DNA from: Halalkalirubrum salinum
GTDB taxonomy: Archaea > Halobacteriota > Halobacteria > Halobacteriales > Haloferacaceae
DNA length: 64,000 bases
Direction: 5' to 3'
Assembly: GCF_005543295.1 (NCBI RefSeq)
Contig: NZ_SRSG01000059.1
Location: 137,247 to 201,246, forward strand
Every line of letters begins with the position of its first letter. The first letter of the stretch is position 1. Of this stretch, positions 26,760-38,015 are shown one piece after another. A model generated the notes under the pieces. It did no database searches and was not told where the DNA came from. It saw nothing but the letters and a program-made list of their open reading frames with translations. The position numbers were made by a program, and so were the translations under genes.

Positions 26760-29684
26760 ATGTCAATGCAATCACCAAAAGAAATCGGCGGGATCAGCTT
26801 CGGGCTGATGGACCCCGAGACGTATCGAGACATGTCCGCGACGAAGGTCATTACCGCGGATACCTACGACGACGACGGTTATCCGATCGACATGGGCCTC
26901 ATGGACCCGCGGCTGGGTGTTATCGACCCCGGCTTGGAGTGTCGGACGTGCGGGCGACATTCAGGCTCGTGTAACGGGCACTTCGGCCACATCGAGCTGG
27001 CCGCACCCGTTATCCACGTCGGATTCACGAAACTCATTCGCCGGCTACTGCGGGCGACGTGTCGCAACTGCGGGCGGCTCACGATGTCCGAGGAGGCCAA
27101 AGAAGAGTTCCGCGATCGGCTCATCCGTGCTGAAGAAATCAACGAAGACCCCGACGACGTGCTGAAAGCTGCCGTCCGACAGGCGCGGAAGTCTTCGACG
27201 TGTCCGAACTGTGGCGAGCCGCAGGCGGACATCAAACACGAGAAGCCGACGACTTACTACGAAGTCCAGAACGTCCTCTCAGGCGAGTACTCCGAGCTGA
27301 TCGCCGAGGCGATGCAGCCCGATCCCGACGACGAGGACGACGTTGGGATGGCTCCCCAAGAGCTGGCTGAGGAGGCTGATCTCTCCTTGCAACGGGTCAA
27401 CGAGATCCTCGCCGGCGAGTTCCGGCCACGAAAGGAAGATCGTCGCTCTCTCGAGAAGGCGCTCGGGATTGATCTGACTGAAGAGGACATGAACAAGCTC
27501 ATGCCCTCGGACATTCGCGATTGGTTCGAAGACATCCCTGATGAGGACATCGAGGTTCTCGGGATCGATTCAGAGAAATCGCGTCCAGAGTGGATTATTC
27601 TCACCGTCTTGCCGGTCCCACCGGTGACGACACGGCCATCGATCACCCTCGACAACGGCCAGCGATCCGAGGACGACCTGACGCACAAACTGGTCGATAT
27701 CATTCGGATCAATCAGCGATTCATGGAGAACCGCGAGGCCGGTGCGCCGCAACTGATTATCGAGGACCTCTGGGAGCTGTTGCAGTACCACGTCACGACG
27801 TTCATCGACAACGAGATTTCGGGTACACCGCCCGCGCGTCACCGATCGGGTCGGCCGCTAAAGACCCTCAGCCAGCGCTTGAAAGGCAAGGAAGGCCGGT
27901 TCCGCGGCTCGCTGTCGGGGAAACGCGTCAACTTCTCCGCGCGGACTGTAATCAGTCCGGACCCGACGTTGAGTCTCAACGAGGTCGGGATTCCAGACCG
28001 TGTCGCTACGGAGATGACGATCACGATCAACGTCACCGATCGGAATATCGAGGAGGCCAGACAGTACGTTAGCAACGGTCCCGACCGGCACCCGGGATCG
28101 AACTATGTCAAACGTCCTGATGGCCGTCGCCTGAAGGTCACTCAAAAGAACTGTGAAGAGCTGGCGACGAAAGTCGAAGCCGGCTGGGAGGTCAACCGCC
28201 ACCTGGTCGACGGAGATATTGTGATCTTCAACCGCCAGCCGTCGCTGCACCGGATGAGTATCATGGCCCACGAGGTCGTCGTGATGCCGTACAAGACGTT
28301 CCGGCTCAACACCGTCGTCTGTCCGCCGTACAACGCTGACTTCGACGGCGACGAGATGAACCTCCACGCCCTGCAGACTGAGGAGGCCCGCGCGGAGGCA
28401 CGCGTGCTCATGCGCGTTCAAGAGCAGATCCTTAGCCCGCGATTCGGCGAGAACATTATTGGGGCAATCCAGGACCACATTTCGGGAACGTATCTGTTGA
28501 CCCACGAGAACCCCGAGTTCTCCGAGACGCAGGCGCTTGACTTGCTTCGGGCAACCCGAGTCGACGAACTGCCTGGCGCTGACGGCACCGACGAGGTGGG
28601 CGAACCCTACTGGACGGGACGGACGATCTTTTCGCTCCTGTTGCCGGAGGATCTTCACCTCGAGTTCACCTCCTCGGCGGGCGATACAGTGCTCATCGAG
28701 AACGGCACGCTCGTCTCAGGGACGATCGACGAGGACGCCGTCGGCGCGTTCGGCGGTGAGATCGTCGACACACTCGTCAAGAACTACTCGGAGCGACGGG
28801 CCCGGATCTTTGTCAACGAGATCGCCTCGCTCGCGATGCGTGCGATCATGCACTTTGGGTTCTCGATCGGGATCGACGACGAGTCGATTCCGCCGGCGGC
28901 CGACGAACAGGTCGACGAAGCGATCGCGAACGCTTACGAACGGATCGAGGGGCTCATCGAGACGTACCGCAACGGCGAACTCGAATCGCTGCCGGGACGA
29001 ACGGTCGATGAGACGCTGGAGATGAAGATCATGCAGACGCTCGGAAAGGCTCGTGACTCCGCCGGCGAGATCGCGGAAGACCACTTCACCGAGGACAACC
29101 CAGCGGTCGTGATGGCCCGATCGGGCGCGCGTGGGTCGATGTTGAACCTCACGCAGATGGCTGGCTGTGTCGGCCAGCAGGCGGTTCGCGGCGAGCGAAT
29201 CAACCGTGGGTACGAGGATCGGACCCTCGCACACTACCAGGCGGACGATCTCTCCGCGGAGGCACACGGCTTCGTGGAGAATTCCTATCGTGGCGGGTTG
29301 ACGCCGCGGGAGTTCTTCTTCCACGCGATGGGTGGCCGCGAGGGGCTTGTCGACACGGCGGTCCGGACCTCGAAGTCCGGGTACCTCCAGCGGCGGCTCA
29401 TCAACGCGCTGTCGGAACTGGAAGCACAGTACGACGGCACCGTCCGGGACACCTCCGGGACGGTTGTCCAGTTCGAGTACGGTGAGGACGGCACCTCGCC
29501 GGTTCGGGTGTCTTCGTCGGCCGATCACGAGATCGACGTCGAGGGGATCGCCGATCGGATCGTCGAGGCGGAGTTCGACTCCGACGCGGAAAAGGAGGCA
29601 TTCCTCGGCCGCCAGGAGCCGCCGACGAACCTCTCAGAGTATGCTGAGCCGCGCGGCTACGAGGAGGTGGAATCCGATGACTGA
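26760..29684 (+). CDS. rpoA1: RNA polymerase subunit A' (Rpo1N)
   Basis: 974 residues. Zinc-binding cysteines occur in [22 protein letters not shown] and [33 protein letters not shown] is the switch/lid region, and the active-site magnesium loop is [14 protein letters not shown], the NADFDGD catalytic signature. [20 protein letters not shown] and [35 protein letters not shown] form the bridge helix and its flank. About 100 residues longer than typical archaeal A' because of an acidic insert at about 165-270 resembling a helix-turn-helix ([20 protein letters not shown]). Its TGA overlaps the rpoA2 ATG by 8 bp. Confidence 0.97.
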   Translation: MSMQSPKEIGGISFGLMDPETYRDMSATKVITADTYDDDGYPIDMGLMDPRLGVIDPGLECRTCGRHSGSCNGHFGHIELAAPVIHVGFTKLIRRLLRATCRNCGRLTMSEEAKEEFRDRLIRAEEINEDPDDVLKAAVRQARKSSTCPNCGEPQADIKHEKPTTYYEVQNVLSGEYSELIAEAMQPDPDDEDDVGMAPQELAEEADLSLQRVNEILAGEFRPRKEDRRSLEKALGIDLTEEDMNKLMPSDIRDWFEDIPDEDIEVLGIDSEKSRPEWIILTVLPVPPVTTRPSITLDNGQRSEDDLTHKLVDIIRINQRFMENREAGAPQLIIEDLWELLQYHVTTFIDNEISGTPPARHRSGRPLKTLSQRLKGKEGRFRGSLSGKRVNFSARTVISPDPTLSLNEVGIPDRVATEMTITINVTDRNIEEARQYVSNGPDRHPGSNYVKRPDGRRLKVTQKNCEELATKVEAGWEVNRHLVDGDIVIFNRQPSLHRMSIMAHEVVVMPYKTFRLNTVVCPPYNADFDGDEMNLHALQTEEARAEARVLMRVQEQILSPRFGENIIGAIQDHISGTYLLTHENPEFSETQALDLLRATRVDELPGADGTDEVGEPYWTGRTIFSLLLPEDLHLEFTSSAGDTVLIENGTLVSGTIDEDAVGAFGGEIVDTLVKNYSERRARIFVNEIASLAMRAIMHFGFSIGIDDESIPPAADEQVDEAIANAYERIEGLIETYRNGELESLPGRTVDETLEMKIMQTLGKARDSAGEIAEDHFTEDNPAVVMARSGARGSMLNLTQMAGCVGQQAVRGERINRGYEDRTLAHYQADDLSAEAHGFVENSYRGGLTPREFFFHAMGGREGLVDTAVRTSKSGYLQRRLINALSELEAQYDGTVRDTSGTVVQFEYGEDGTSPVRVSSSADHEIDVEGIADRIVEAEFDSDAEKEAFLGRQEPPTNLSEYAEPRGYEEVESDD

Positions 29685-32376
29685 GTACGAATACGTCACT
29701 GCCGACATTGAAGCGATCGTCGAAGATGCTGACCTGCCGCGACGGCTGAAAGATCGCGTCTACGAGGTCATCGACGAACGCGGCGGTGTCACGACAGAGC
29801 AAGCCGACGAGATCGCGCGGGCGGTGTCCTCACAGTACAACGATACGCGGGTCGACGCACTCGATCCGGTCGGAACGGTGTCGGCGCAGTCGATCGGTGA
29901 ACCCGGAACGCAGATGTCGATTCCGTACGACGAGAAGGTAATCGTCCGGCAAAACGGGGATACAGCTGTTACTGAAATTGGCCCATTTGTCGACGGAATT
30001 CTGGCAGGAACAGAGACCCGATCGATCGAAGATCACGAGGTCGGTCTCGCACCAACTGGTGTAGAAGTTCTGAGTCTCCGCGAGGATGAAAAGACCGACT
30101 GGAAACCAGTCGAAGAAGTGAGCCGACACGAAACACCAGACGAATTACTCGAAATCGGCCTCGAGTCGGGTCGGACGATTAGAGCGACCAAGTCGCACTC
30201 GTTTGTTACCCGTGAGGAGAATCGGGTCGTTCCAGTTTCCGGTGACGATCTCAATGCTGGTGATTGGTTGCCTGTTATTGGATCCTACGATACTACTGAA
30301 CCGACAACAGAGATCGATCTCCGATCGGCCCTCCCAAGTGATTCGTACTGGTTTACGTCCACACTGACAGACGGCGGTGTCGACGCTGTTCCTGGTGGAT
30401 CCGACCAACTTCGAAATAAGCGTCAGGCACTGTCTGAGGGTACACTGAAGACGGATTACGTGTATCCGAAAGGAGGCACAGTTGGTCTTCCACAGTCCTT
30501 CCCGCTTGATGAAGAGACTGGATTCTTTGTTGGTGCTTGGCTCGCGGAGGGGAACTGTACAGAGTACTATACGTCGATCTCCAACATCGATCCCGAATAT
30601 CAGGACCGAATTCGAGCATTTGGCGATCGGTTCGACCTGAGTCGGAACGAGTACGAGAACACAAGCGGATTCTCGACCGGATACGATATTCGGCTCAACG
30701 GGACTGTGCTCGCGGACGTCCTTCGTTCGATCGCGACAAAAGACGGGCAGAAAGTCGTCCCGTCAGTTGCATTTGGAGCAACAGATGAGTTCGTTTCTGG
30801 CCTGCTCGCAGGGTACTTCGGTGGAGATGGAAATATATCAAAAAGTGCAATTCGGGCGAGTTCGACGTCTGAACAGTTGATTCACGGGATCTCCTTACTC
30901 CTTGCACGGTTTGATGTGTACGCAACCCTCGGCTCACAGGATAATTCGACGACACTGCGTATCCCGAAAAAGTACGCTCCGACGTTTGCTGAACACGTGC
31001 CAGTAGTTGGTGACCGTGGCGACCAACTAAGAGTACTTGTAGAGTCCGTTGATCCAGATGCTGCGGACAGCACGGACCAGATACCGAACTTCGGAAACGT
31101 CTTACGAGAAGTTGCAGACGCAGCTGGAATCCCCAAGAGACAGATCAACAGCGCCACGAAGCGCCAGCGCATTGGTCGCCGAAGACTTGAGCGGCTCGCC
31201 GATCGCGTTGAGAGTGAGGAAGCCGTAGATGGATTAGATGCGATGGATGCCATCGAACAAGCGATCGCTGGAGATGTTGTCTGGGAGCGCATCGAATCGA
31301 TCGATCGCGTCGAGAGTGACCACCCGTACGTCTACGACTTCTCCGTCGAGGGCTTAGAGACATTCACGACTGCCCAGGGTGTTGTCACACACAATACGAT
31401 GAACACCTTCCACTACGCGGGTGTCGCCGAGATCGACGTGACCCAGGGCCTACCGCGGCTCATTGAGTTGGTCGACGCGCGGAAGACGCCGGACACGCCG
31501 ATGATGACCGTCTACCTCGAAGACGAGTACGCGATCGATCGCGAGCGGGCTCACGAGGTCGTCTGGTCGATTGAATCGACGAAAATTCTCGCGCTGGGTG
31601 ACGTCTCGACGAACGTCGCCGATATGGTCGTTCGGGTCGATCTCAACGAGGACACCCTTCTTGAGCGGTGGCCGACAGTTGACGATGCGGGCGTTGTTGC
31701 GTCCGAGATCGCCGAGACGATCGAGGATGCACTTGGGGTAGACACTCGTCGCAGCGGGACGGCAATCGAGTTCGGCCCGAGCGAGCCGAGCTACCGCGAA
31801 CTCCTCCAGCTCGTCGAACAGCTCCGAGATGTCGTGTTCAAAGGCATCGAGGAGGTCACGCGCGTCGTGATCCGCAAAGAGCAACTCGACGACGGCACAG
31901 AAGAGTTCGTGCTGTACACCGAGGGATCGGCGTTCGGCGACGTGCTCGCGATCGAGGGCGTCGACGCCTCCCGGACGACGTGTAACAACATCCACGAGAT
32001 CCACAAGAATCTCGGAATCGAGGCAGCCCGCGAAGCCATTATTAACGAGACTGTCAACACGCTCGAAGAGCAGGGGCTTGACGACGTGAACGTCAGACAC
32101 ATGATGCTCGTCGCAGATATCATGACCAACCGCGGGACGATCGAGTCGATCGGTCGTCACGGCATCTCCGGATCGAAGGATTCGGTGCTCGCGCGGGCGG
32201 CGTTCGAGGTGACGGTGAACCACCTCCTGTCGGCGGCGATCCACGGCAAGGCCGACAGACTCGACGGCGTCATCGAGAATGTGATCGTCGGCAAGCCGGT
32301 GTCGATCGGGACTGGCGACGTGAAGCTCCGGATGGGCTCGATCAGCACCGACGGCGGCAAGCCTGCAGACGACTGA
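29677..32376 (+). CDS. rpoA2: RNA polymerase subunit A'' (Rpo1C) precursor with intein
   Basis: 899-residue precursor from the ATG at 29677, which overlaps the end of rpoA1. The exteins are residues 1-80 (ending [18 protein letters not shown]) and 574-899 (starting [25 protein letters not shown]); ligated they give a 406-residue A'' of normal length. The insertion falls in the trigger-loop region, the most conserved stretch of the subunit. Extein 2 also has [22 protein letters not shown] and [37 protein letters not shown]. Polymerase activity requires splicing. Confidence 0.97.
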   Translation: MTEYEYVTADIEAIVEDADLPRRLKDRVYEVIDERGGVTTEQADEIARAVSSQYNDTRVDALDPVGTVSAQSIGEPGTQMSIPYDEKVIVRQNGDTAVTEIGPFVDGILAGTETRSIEDHEVGLAPTGVEVLSLREDEKTDWKPVEEVSRHETPDELLEIGLESGRTIRATKSHSFVTREENRVVPVSGDDLNAGDWLPVIGSYDTTEPTTEIDLRSALPSDSYWFTSTLTDGGVDAVPGGSDQLRNKRQALSEGTLKTDYVYPKGGTVGLPQSFPLDEETGFFVGAWLAEGNCTEYYTSISNIDPEYQDRIRAFGDRFDLSRNEYENTSGFSTGYDIRLNGTVLADVLRSIATKDGQKVVPSVAFGATDEFVSGLLAGYFGGDGNISKSAIRASSTSEQLIHGISLLLARFDVYATLGSQDNSTTLRIPKKYAPTFAEHVPVVGDRGDQLRVLVESVDPDAADSTDQIPNFGNVLREVADAAGIPKRQINSATKRQRIGRRRLERLADRVESEEAVDGLDAMDAIEQAIAGDVVWERIESIDRVESDHPYVYDFSVEGLETFTTAQGVVTHNTMNTFHYAGVAEIDVTQGLPRLIELVDARKTPDTPMMTVYLEDEYAIDRERAHEVVWSIESTKILALGDVSTNVADMVVRVDLNEDTLLERWPTVDDAGVVASEIAETIEDALGVDTRRSGTAIEFGPSEPSYRELLQLVEQLRDVVFKGIEEVTRVVIRKEQLDDGTEEFVLYTEGSAFGDVLAIEGVDASRTTCNNIHEIHKNLGIEAAREAIINETVNTLEEQGLDDVNVRHMMLVADIMTNRGTIESIGRHGISGSKDSVLARAAFEVTVNHLLSAAIHGKADRLDGVIENVIVGKPVSIGTGDVKLRMGSISTDGGKPADD
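29917..31395 (+). mobile_element. Intein with LAGLIDADG homing endonuclease inside RpoA''
   Basis: 493 residues spliced out between M80 and T574 of the precursor. The N-terminal residue is Ser ([10 protein letters not shown]), block B is visible as [11 protein letters not shown], and the C-terminal blocks F and G are [25 protein letters not shown], ending His-Asn before Thr as the first C-extein residue. The dodecapeptides of a DOD endonuclease are [13 protein letters not shown] (about residues 200-212) and [19 protein letters not shown], each with its acidic catalytic residue. The base composition looks less GC-rich than that of the exteins, consistent with horizontal spread by homing. Both splicing and homing domains appear complete. 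Confidence 0.95.
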
Positions 32377-32795
32377 TGCGAGTCACGCTTTCGGACGAGG
32401 CGATGCGGTTCATCGGGCTGTTCGATCAAGAGACCGGCGTCAGCCCCCGTGATTGTCTCGTCGAGAGCGATCGACTCGTGTTCGTGATCCCTGCCGGCGA
32501 GATGGCCGACGCGATCGGTCCCGGCGGCAAGACCGTCAAACGCTTCGAGCGGAAGGTCAGTCGCTCGATCGAACTCGTCGAAGACGCGGACACCCGCGAG
32601 GCGTTCATCGAGAGCGCGCTCGCACCCGCCGCGGTTCGCGGCATGACGATCTCAGAACAGAACGGGAACGTCGCGTTCGTTGAGGTTCCAGAGGCCGATC
32701 GGGGCGTTGCGATCGGTCGAGACGGGCGTAATATCGAAACTGCACGGCGACTCGCACGACGTCACTACGATATCGACGACATTCAGCTAACGTGA
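32376..32795 (+). CDS. nusA: NusA-like transcription factor (archaeal NusA, KH domains only)
   Basis: 139 residues. Two KH-type segments are visible, VIPAGEMADAIGPGGKTVKRFERKV (GxxG = GPGG) and EADRGVAIGRDGRNIETARRLARRHY (GRDG). Unlike bacterial NusA it lacks the S1 and N-terminal domains, as usual in archaea. The start shares one base with the rpoA2 stop (TGATG), so it is co-translated with the polymerase genes. A 227-bp gap with its own promoter separates it from rps12. Confidence 0.95.
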   Translation: MRVTLSDEAMRFIGLFDQETGVSPRDCLVESDRLVFVIPAGEMADAIGPGGKTVKRFERKVSRSIELVEDADTREAFIESALAPAAVRGMTISEQNGNVAFVEVPEADRGVAIGRDGRNIETARRLARRHYDIDDIQLT

Positions 32796-32990
32796 ACCAC
32801 GACGCGATTGAGAACGCGCGCACAACAGACCTGTGAGCTGAAACGACGACGTTTCTGGTCTCGAACGCGGCTCTTGTCGGCACTCGATCGGTCCACGCGG
32901 AATTCTTGTGTTACCGAAACGGACTCAGATCGCCGTAGCGCACCCTAAGAAGCGATCTCGACACGTTTTGGTGGATTCAAAAAGGGAGGC

Positions 32991-32998
32991 TTAAGTAG
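32991..32998 (+). promoter_or_regulatory. TATA box of the S12-S7 transcript
   Basis: TTAAGTAG is centred about 28 bp before the rps12 ATG at 33023 and preceded by a purine-rich AAAAAGGGAGG stretch. This is leaderless spacing, so rps12-rps7 can be transcribed independently of the polymerase genes. Confidence 0.55.
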
Positions 32999-33022
32999 CT
33001 CGGTCGGAAACGCGTAGGTACT

Positions 33023-33451
33023 ATGGCAAACGGCAAATACGCCGCCCGTAAGCTCAAACAGGACCGCCAGAAGCGTCGGTGGTCAGATTCGGAGTACGCT
33101 CGCCGAGAGCGTGGGCTCAAAAAGAAGTCAGATCCCCTCGAAGGTGCACCACAGGGCCGCGGTATCGTCCTCGAAAAAGTCGGTATCGAGGCGAAACAGC
33201 CCAACTCGGCGATTCGAAAGTGCGTTCGGGTCCAGCTGATCAAAAACGGCAAGCAGGTCACCGCGTTCTGTCCCGGTGACGGCGCGATTAGCTTCATCGA
33301 CGAACACGACGAAGTGACGATCGCCGGGATCGGCGGCGCGAAGGGTCGCGCAATGGGCGACCTCTCGGGAGTGAACTATAAGGTCGAGAAAGTCAACGGT
33401 GTCTCGATGATCGAACTCGTCCGTGGGAACGCCGAGAAGCCGGTGAGATAA
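33023..33451 (+). CDS. rps12: 30S ribosomal protein S12 (uS12)
   Basis: 142 residues, the archaeal length. The decoding-centre loop is [20 protein letters not shown]; further conserved parts are [22 protein letters not shown] and [16 protein letters not shown]. Part of the classic str-type cluster. The stop (33449-33451) is directly followed by the rps7 ATG at 33453. Confidence 0.98.
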   Translation: MANGKYAARKLKQDRQKRRWSDSEYARRERGLKKKSDPLEGAPQGRGIVLEKVGIEAKQPNSAIRKCVRVQLIKNGKQVTAFCPGDGAISFIDEHDEVTIAGIGGAKGRAMGDLSGVNYKVEKVNGVSMIELVRGNAEKPVR

Positions 33452-33452
33452 G

Positions 33453-34076
33453 ATGGCAGAAAGCGAAGCTCCCGAGCCAGAACCCGAAGCCGACGAAGAA
33501 TCCGAGGAGACCGCCTCCTCGAACGCACTGTTATTCGACGTCTGGGACGTCTCAGAGATCGAGTACACGGATCCGAGCACCAAACGGTACCTGAACGTGA
33601 CGCCGATCGCACACACGATGGGCCGACACGCCAACAAGCAGTTCGAGAAGTCCGAGATCTCGGTCGTCGAGCGGCTTATCAACCGGCTGATGCAAAGCGA
33701 GGATAACTCCGGGAAGAAACAGAAGGCCGTCGGAATCGTCCACGACGCTTTCGAGACGGTCCACGAGCGGACCGAAGAGAACCCTGTCCAAGTGCTCGTT
33801 CGGGCGGTCGAAAACGCCGCACCGCGAGAGGAGACCGTTCGGCTGAAATACGGTGGAATCTCGGTGCCGAAGGCAGTCGACGTGGCCCCCCAGCGTCGCG
33901 TCGACCAGGCGCTGAAGTTCCTCGCGGACGGAACCGCGAGTGCGAGCTACAAAACAACGACGAGCGCGAGCGACGCGCTGGCTCAACAGATCATTGGCGC
34001 GGCAGACTACGACGTGCAGGCGTACGCGATCGCCCAGAGGGAAGAGCGCGAGCGCGTTGCCGCTGCAGCCCGCTAA
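33453..34076 (+). CDS. rps7: 30S ribosomal protein S7 (uS7)
   Basis: 207 residues, with the usual haloarchaeal acidic N-terminal extension (about 25 residues). The body shows VERLINRLM, NPVQVLVRAVENAAPREETVRLKYGGISVPKAVDVAPQRRVDQAL and DYDVQAYAIAQREERERVAAAAR. It binds the 3' domain of 16S rRNA. The start is 1 bp after rps12, so co-translated. Confidence 0.98.
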   Translation: MAESEAPEPEPEADEESEETASSNALLFDVWDVSEIEYTDPSTKRYLNVTPIAHTMGRHANKQFEKSEISVVERLINRLMQSEDNSGKKQKAVGIVHDAFETVHERTEENPVQVLVRAVENAAPREETVRLKYGGISVPKAVDVAPQRRVDQALKFLADGTASASYKTTTSASDALAQQIIGAADYDVQAYAIAQREERERVAAAAR

Positions 34077-34090
34077 CGTCGCAGATTCTA

Positions 34091-34114
34091 TTCTCTTTGT
34101 CTTTTTGTCTTTTT
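34091..34114 (+). terminator. T-rich terminator after rps7
   Basis: TTCTCTTTGTCTTTTTGTCTTTTTG contains three runs of T within 40 bp of the rps7 stop, the oligo-T form of archaeal termination signals. It lies between convergent genes. Confidence 0.6.
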
Positions 34115-34121
34115 GCTCCGA

Positions 34122-34871
34122 TCAGTCAGCAGCGACGCCAGTCGCGTACTCGCGGGTCACATCTACGAGCGACTTCCGGTACTCGCTTTCTGTCGGGTCG
34201 TCACCGAGCGATCGGAACCGTCGTTTGAACGCCGAGACATCAACGGATGGCGCGTCGTCAGCGGCAGCGTGAGCGAGGTCGTACAGCCGGTGGGAGCGAT
34301 CGACGACGCTGTGGCGCTCGACGAGCGCAAGCGCGAATGCGGCATTGACGGCGGTGATTTCGGGATCTGATCCCGGCGTTTCTGGCGTCGAATCTGGACG
34401 TGGTCCCGGACGTGGTCGGTCAGCGACAGCGGCGGCGAGCTGCGATTCGAGGAAGCAGACGAGCTTCGTTGCTGGCGCAAGCGAGAGGGTGATGTCGTCA
34501 GCGTAGATGTCTTTCATATGGTTTGCGATCTGGTAGCAGTGGGTAAGTTTGCGGCGTTCGATCGACTCGCCAGTCAATCCCAAAAACAGCGCCTCTTCCA
34601 CCGATTGGATGTGGGAGGGGTGTTCCTCCTCGTAACGGGCCATGTGGGCGTACTCGTGTAAGGCGAGTTCACGCGCCATGACGCTCGTTGCGGCCTGTCT
34701 GGAGATATTCAGGACGTGCCGATCGGGGTAGTGAGCTGCCCACGTGCGGACGTCGGGATCCTCTCGGATACGGACGTGCACTGGAAGTTGTAGATCGCGT
34801 TCTGTAGTAAGCAGGTCCGCCGCACTGAGAAACGGATCTGGCGGCACCTGCCCCAACACTCGGACATCCAT
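34122..34871 (-). CDS. DUF5781-like protein with HExxH motif (putative metalloprotease fold)
   Basis: 249 residues from the ATG at 34869-34871 ([20 protein letters not shown]); the open frame extends 34 codons upstream but that part is not protein-like. A zinc-protease-type motif, [16 protein letters not shown], occurs at about residues 95-110, followed about 15 residues later by [13 protein letters not shown], whose glutamates could complete a gluzincin site. The rest is helical. I believe this is DUF5781, a haloarchaeal family of unknown function. No signal peptide is present, so it would act in the cytoplasm. Divergent from fusA, with about 200 bp between the starts. Confidence 0.75.
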   Translation of the reverse strand: MDVRVLGQVPPDPFLSAADLLTTERDLQLPVHVRIREDPDVRTWAAHYPDRHVLNISRQAATSVMARELALHEYAHMARYEEEHPSHIQSVEEALFLGLTGESIERRKLTHCYQIANHMKDIYADDITLSLAPATKLVCFLESQLAAAVADRPRPGPRPDSTPETPGSDPEITAVNAAFALALVERHSVVDRSHRLYDLAHAAADDAPSVDVSAFKRRFRSLGDDPTESEYRKSLVDVTREYATGVAAD

Positions 34872-35074
34872 GTGTATTAGTATCATGGATTGTGGACGTA
34901 TTATTCTTCCGTGAGACCAGCTTGCGGCAACGTGTCGGGGAATGGAGTGCGATCGTGTGCGACCTTGTTGCACACATATCTGGGAGAAATCCGGGTGTAT
35001 CCCGCGTATTCGGCCGAATCAAAGAACGGAGAAACACTATCCTTTTGACCCTCCTGCCGGTAAAGGACTGTATA

Positions 35075-37255
35075 ATGGGCCGACGAAAGAAGATTGTACA
35101 AGAGTGTGAGAAGCTGATGGACAACCCGGAGAATATCCGGAACATTGCCATCGCTGCTCACGTCGACCACGGCAAAACGACGCTTTCGGACAACCTCCTC
35201 GCCGGGGCGGGCATGATTTCGGACGACACCGCGGGTCAACAGCTCGCGATGGATACGAAAGAGGACGAACAAGAGCGTGGGATCACGATCGACGCAGCGA
35301 ATGTGTCGATGACCCACGAGTGGGAGGACACAAACCACCTTATCAACCTCATCGACACGCCGGGTCACGTTGACTTCGGCGGTGACGTGACTCGCGCAAT
35401 GCGGGCGGTCGACGGGGCACTTGTTGTTGTTGACGCTGTCGAGGGCGCGATGCCACAGACCGAGACTGTCGTTCGACAGGCACTTCGGGAAGGTGTCAAG
35501 CCGGCACTGTTCATCAACAAGGTCGATCGACTCATCAACGAACTCCAAGAGGGTCCCGAAGAGATGCAACAGCGGCTCCTCGACGTCATCCGCGACGTGA
35601 ATGAGCTCATCCGCGGGATGACAGAGGAGAAAGACTACGACTGGACGGTCTCCGTCGAAGACGGCACCGTCGCCTTCGGGTCCGCCCTGTACAAGTGGGG
35701 CGTCTCGATGCCGTCGATGCAAGAGACCGGGATCTCCTTCGGCGAAGTCATCGAGATGGAACAAAATGACCAGCGCCAGGAGCTCCACGAGGCGACGCCG
35801 CTGTCGGACGTCGTCCTCGACATGGTCGCCGAGCATTTCCCGAATCCGCTCGACGCTCAGCCACGCCGGATCCCAACGATCTGGCGCGGCGACAGCGAAA
35901 GCGAGTTGGCCGAATCGATGCGGCTCGTCGACGATGACGGAGAAGTCGTCTTTATGTCAACAGATATCTCAATGGACCCTCACGCCGGCGAAATCGCGAC
36001 CGGGCGGCTCTTTTCGGGCACGATCGAGAAAGGCCAGGAGCTGTACGTCTCTGGGACCGCAGGCAAAAACCGCGTCCAGTCGGTTGGGATCTTCATGGGC
36101 GGTGAGCGCGAGGAGGTCGAGCGCGTTCCCGCCGGTAACATCGCCGCAGTGACCGGGCTGCGAGACGCGATCGCCGGCTCGACGGTCTCATCCGTGGAGA
36201 TGACGCCGTTCGAGTCGATCGAGCACATCTCCGAGCCGGTCATCACCAAAAGCGTCGAGGCGACGAAGATGGACGACCTGCCGAAGCTCATCGAGATTCT
36301 CCAGCAGGTCGCAAAGGAGGATCCAACGATCCGGATCGAGATCAACGAGGATACCGGCGAGCACCTGATCAGCGGACAGGGCGAGCTCCACCTGGAGGTC
36401 ATCACCCAGCGAATCCGTGACAACCAGGGCATTCCGGTCCACACCGGCGAACCGATCGTCGTCTACCGCGAACAACCTCAACAGCAGTCCCGCGAGGTCG
36501 AGGGTGTCTCGCCAAACCGCCACAACAAGTTCTACATCACGGCGGAGCCGCTGAGCCAGGATATCGTCGACGAGATCAAACTCGGGAACGTCTCGATGGA
36601 CATGCCCGAACTCGAACGACGTGAAGCGCTCCAGGAGGCCGGCATGGACAAAGACACCTCCCAGAATGTCGAGCACATGTTCAAGACGAACATTCTCATC
36701 GACGACACGAAGGGGATTCAGCACCTCAACGAGACGATGGAACTCGTCATCGAGGGACTCGAAGAAGCCCTCGACAACGGCCCGTTGGCCGCCGAGCCGG
36801 TCCAGGGTGCGTTGCTTCGGCTGCACGACGCTCGGCTGCACGAGGACACGATCCACCGTGGGCCCGCACAGGTGATCCCCGCGGTTCGAGACGCCGTGCA
36901 CCGATCGCTCATCGACGCGAAGATCAAGCTGCTCGAGCCGATTCAGAACGTCCGGATCGACGTTCCGTCCGAGTACATGGGATCGGCCTCTGGCGAGATT
37001 CAGGGTCGACGCGGTCGCGTCGACGACATGTACCAGGAGGGTGATTTGATGGTGATCGAAGGAATCGCCCCGGTCGAAGAGATGATCGGGTTCTCCTCAG
37101 ACGTCCGCTCTGCGACTGAGGGCCGTGCGTCCTGGAACACCGAGAACGCCGGATTCCGTGTCATGTCCGATAACCTCCAGATTGACAAGATCACCGAAAT
37201 CAGAGAGCGCAAGGGCATGAAGCTCGAGCTGCCGCCGTCGGTCGACTACATCTGA
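35075..37255 (+). CDS. fusA: Translation elongation factor EF-2
   Basis: 726 residues from the ATG at 35075 ([15 protein letters not shown]), selected because the family starts just before the G1 motif. GTPase motifs: [16 protein letters not shown] (G1), RGITIDAA (G2), [10 protein letters not shown] (G3), FINKVDR (G4). Domain IV holds the diphthamide loop [16 protein letters not shown], where the His of HRG is modified. It moves tRNA and mRNA during translocation. It is separated from rps7 by the convergent DUF5781 gene, so the str operon is interrupted here. Confidence 0.98.
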   Translation: MGRRKKIVQECEKLMDNPENIRNIAIAAHVDHGKTTLSDNLLAGAGMISDDTAGQQLAMDTKEDEQERGITIDAANVSMTHEWEDTNHLINLIDTPGHVDFGGDVTRAMRAVDGALVVVDAVEGAMPQTETVVRQALREGVKPALFINKVDRLINELQEGPEEMQQRLLDVIRDVNELIRGMTEEKDYDWTVSVEDGTVAFGSALYKWGVSMPSMQETGISFGEVIEMEQNDQRQELHEATPLSDVVLDMVAEHFPNPLDAQPRRIPTIWRGDSESELAESMRLVDDDGEVVFMSTDISMDPHAGEIATGRLFSGTIEKGQELYVSGTAGKNRVQSVGIFMGGEREEVERVPAGNIAAVTGLRDAIAGSTVSSVEMTPFESIEHISEPVITKSVEATKMDDLPKLIEILQQVAKEDPTIRIEINEDTGEHLISGQGELHLEVITQRIRDNQGIPVHTGEPIVVYREQPQQQSREVEGVSPNRHNKFYITAEPLSQDIVDEIKLGNVSMDMPELERREALQEAGMDKDTSQNVEHMFKTNILIDDTKGIQHLNETMELVIEGLEEALDNGPLAAEPVQGALLRLHDARLHEDTIHRGPAQVIPAVRDAVHRSLIDAKIKLLEPIQNVRIDVPSEYMGSASGEIQGRRGRVDDMYQEGDLMVIEGIAPVEEMIGFSSDVRSATEGRASWNTENAGFRVMSDNLQIDKITEIRERKGMKLELPPSVDYI

Positions 37256-37377
37256 GCGCCCGCACTCACAGCGATCGATCGGTGCGTTGGCCCTGCCTGC
37301 CAATTGGTGTCGCATTTTTTAACACGATTCGCCTTCGACGAAGTCTTATAGCCAACGGAAATATACATCCATAGTAC

Positions 37378-37485
37378 ATGTGGAGGCAGCTACGACCCGC
37401 CACCCGACGTATCGAGCCGGAGCTCTCACGCGACGCGTCGGGATCCACAACACCGCCGCGATTGCCAACGGAGGGACACCGATGA
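37378..37485 (+). CDS. Candidate 35-codon upstream ORF/leader overlapping the ACT-domain gene
   Basis: ATG at 37378 opens a 35-residue frame (MWRQLRPATRRIEPELSRDA...) whose TGA overlaps the downstream ATG at 37482 in an ATGA junction. A TATA-like CTTATAG lies about 32 bp upstream (about 37343-37349) and would give an almost leaderless transcript. The peptide is Arg/Pro/Thr-rich and basic, unlike the acidic host proteome, so translation is uncertain; the alternative is that the ACT-domain protein starts at GTG 37380 in another frame. Confidence 0.3.
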   Translation: MWRQLRPATRRIEPELSRDASGSTTPPRLPTEGHR

Positions 37486-38015
37486 CCGCGACGGATCGAA
37501 CCGAGACTCAGACCCACACCGTTCGCCTCGAACTCGTCGACGAGCCGGGTGAACTGCTACGAGCACTCAAACCCATCTCCGAGAACGGTGGGAACCTCAT
37601 GTCGATCTACCACGAACGGGGGAACCTCACCCCACGGGGACACATTCCGGTTGAGATCGACTTCTCGTGTGCGCCCCACCAGTTCGAGACGATCGTCGAT
37701 GCCCTGCGTGGGGAGGGCGTGAACGTGATCCAGGCAGGGACCGAGCGGTACGACGAGGAGCTCACAGTGTTGCTCGTCGGCCATCTCGTCGACACCGATC
37801 TCTCGGATACTTTACAAAAGATCGAAGCCTGCGCGAACGCGTCGCTGAAAGACCTCTCGTTGTCTGCCCCGAAGGGGACCGAGGAGGCCTCGAGCGCGCT
37901 GTTACGGTTGGCCGCTCGATCGGGAACCACCGAAGAGACGCTGTCGACGCTTCGGTCGATCGCTGACGGGAAAGACCTGCACGTGGTTGAACCGCTCACG
38001 GAGGGGAGCCGATGA
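37482..38015 (+). CDS. ACT-domain amino-acid-binding protein
   Basis: 177 residues from the ATG at 37482; GGAGGGA lies about 6-12 nt upstream. An N-terminal ACT domain is seen as HTVRLELVDEPGELLRALKPISENGGNLMSIYHERG with the hallmark Gly-Asn (GGNL). A second ligand-binding-like half follows (ELTVLLVGHLVDTDLSDTLQKIEACANASLKDL). Its stop overlaps the start of homoserine dehydrogenase by 4 bp, so the protein is probably an allosteric sensor of threonine/methionine/isoleucine pathway end products, acting on or with that enzyme; this is inferred from linkage. Confidence 0.85.
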   Translation: MTATDRTETQTHTVRLELVDEPGELLRALKPISENGGNLMSIYHERGNLTPRGHIPVEIDFSCAPHQFETIVDALRGEGVNVIQAGTERYDEELTVLLVGHLVDTDLSDTLQKIEACANASLKDLSLSAPKGTEEASSALLRLAARSGTTEETLSTLRSIADGKDLHVVEPLTEGSR

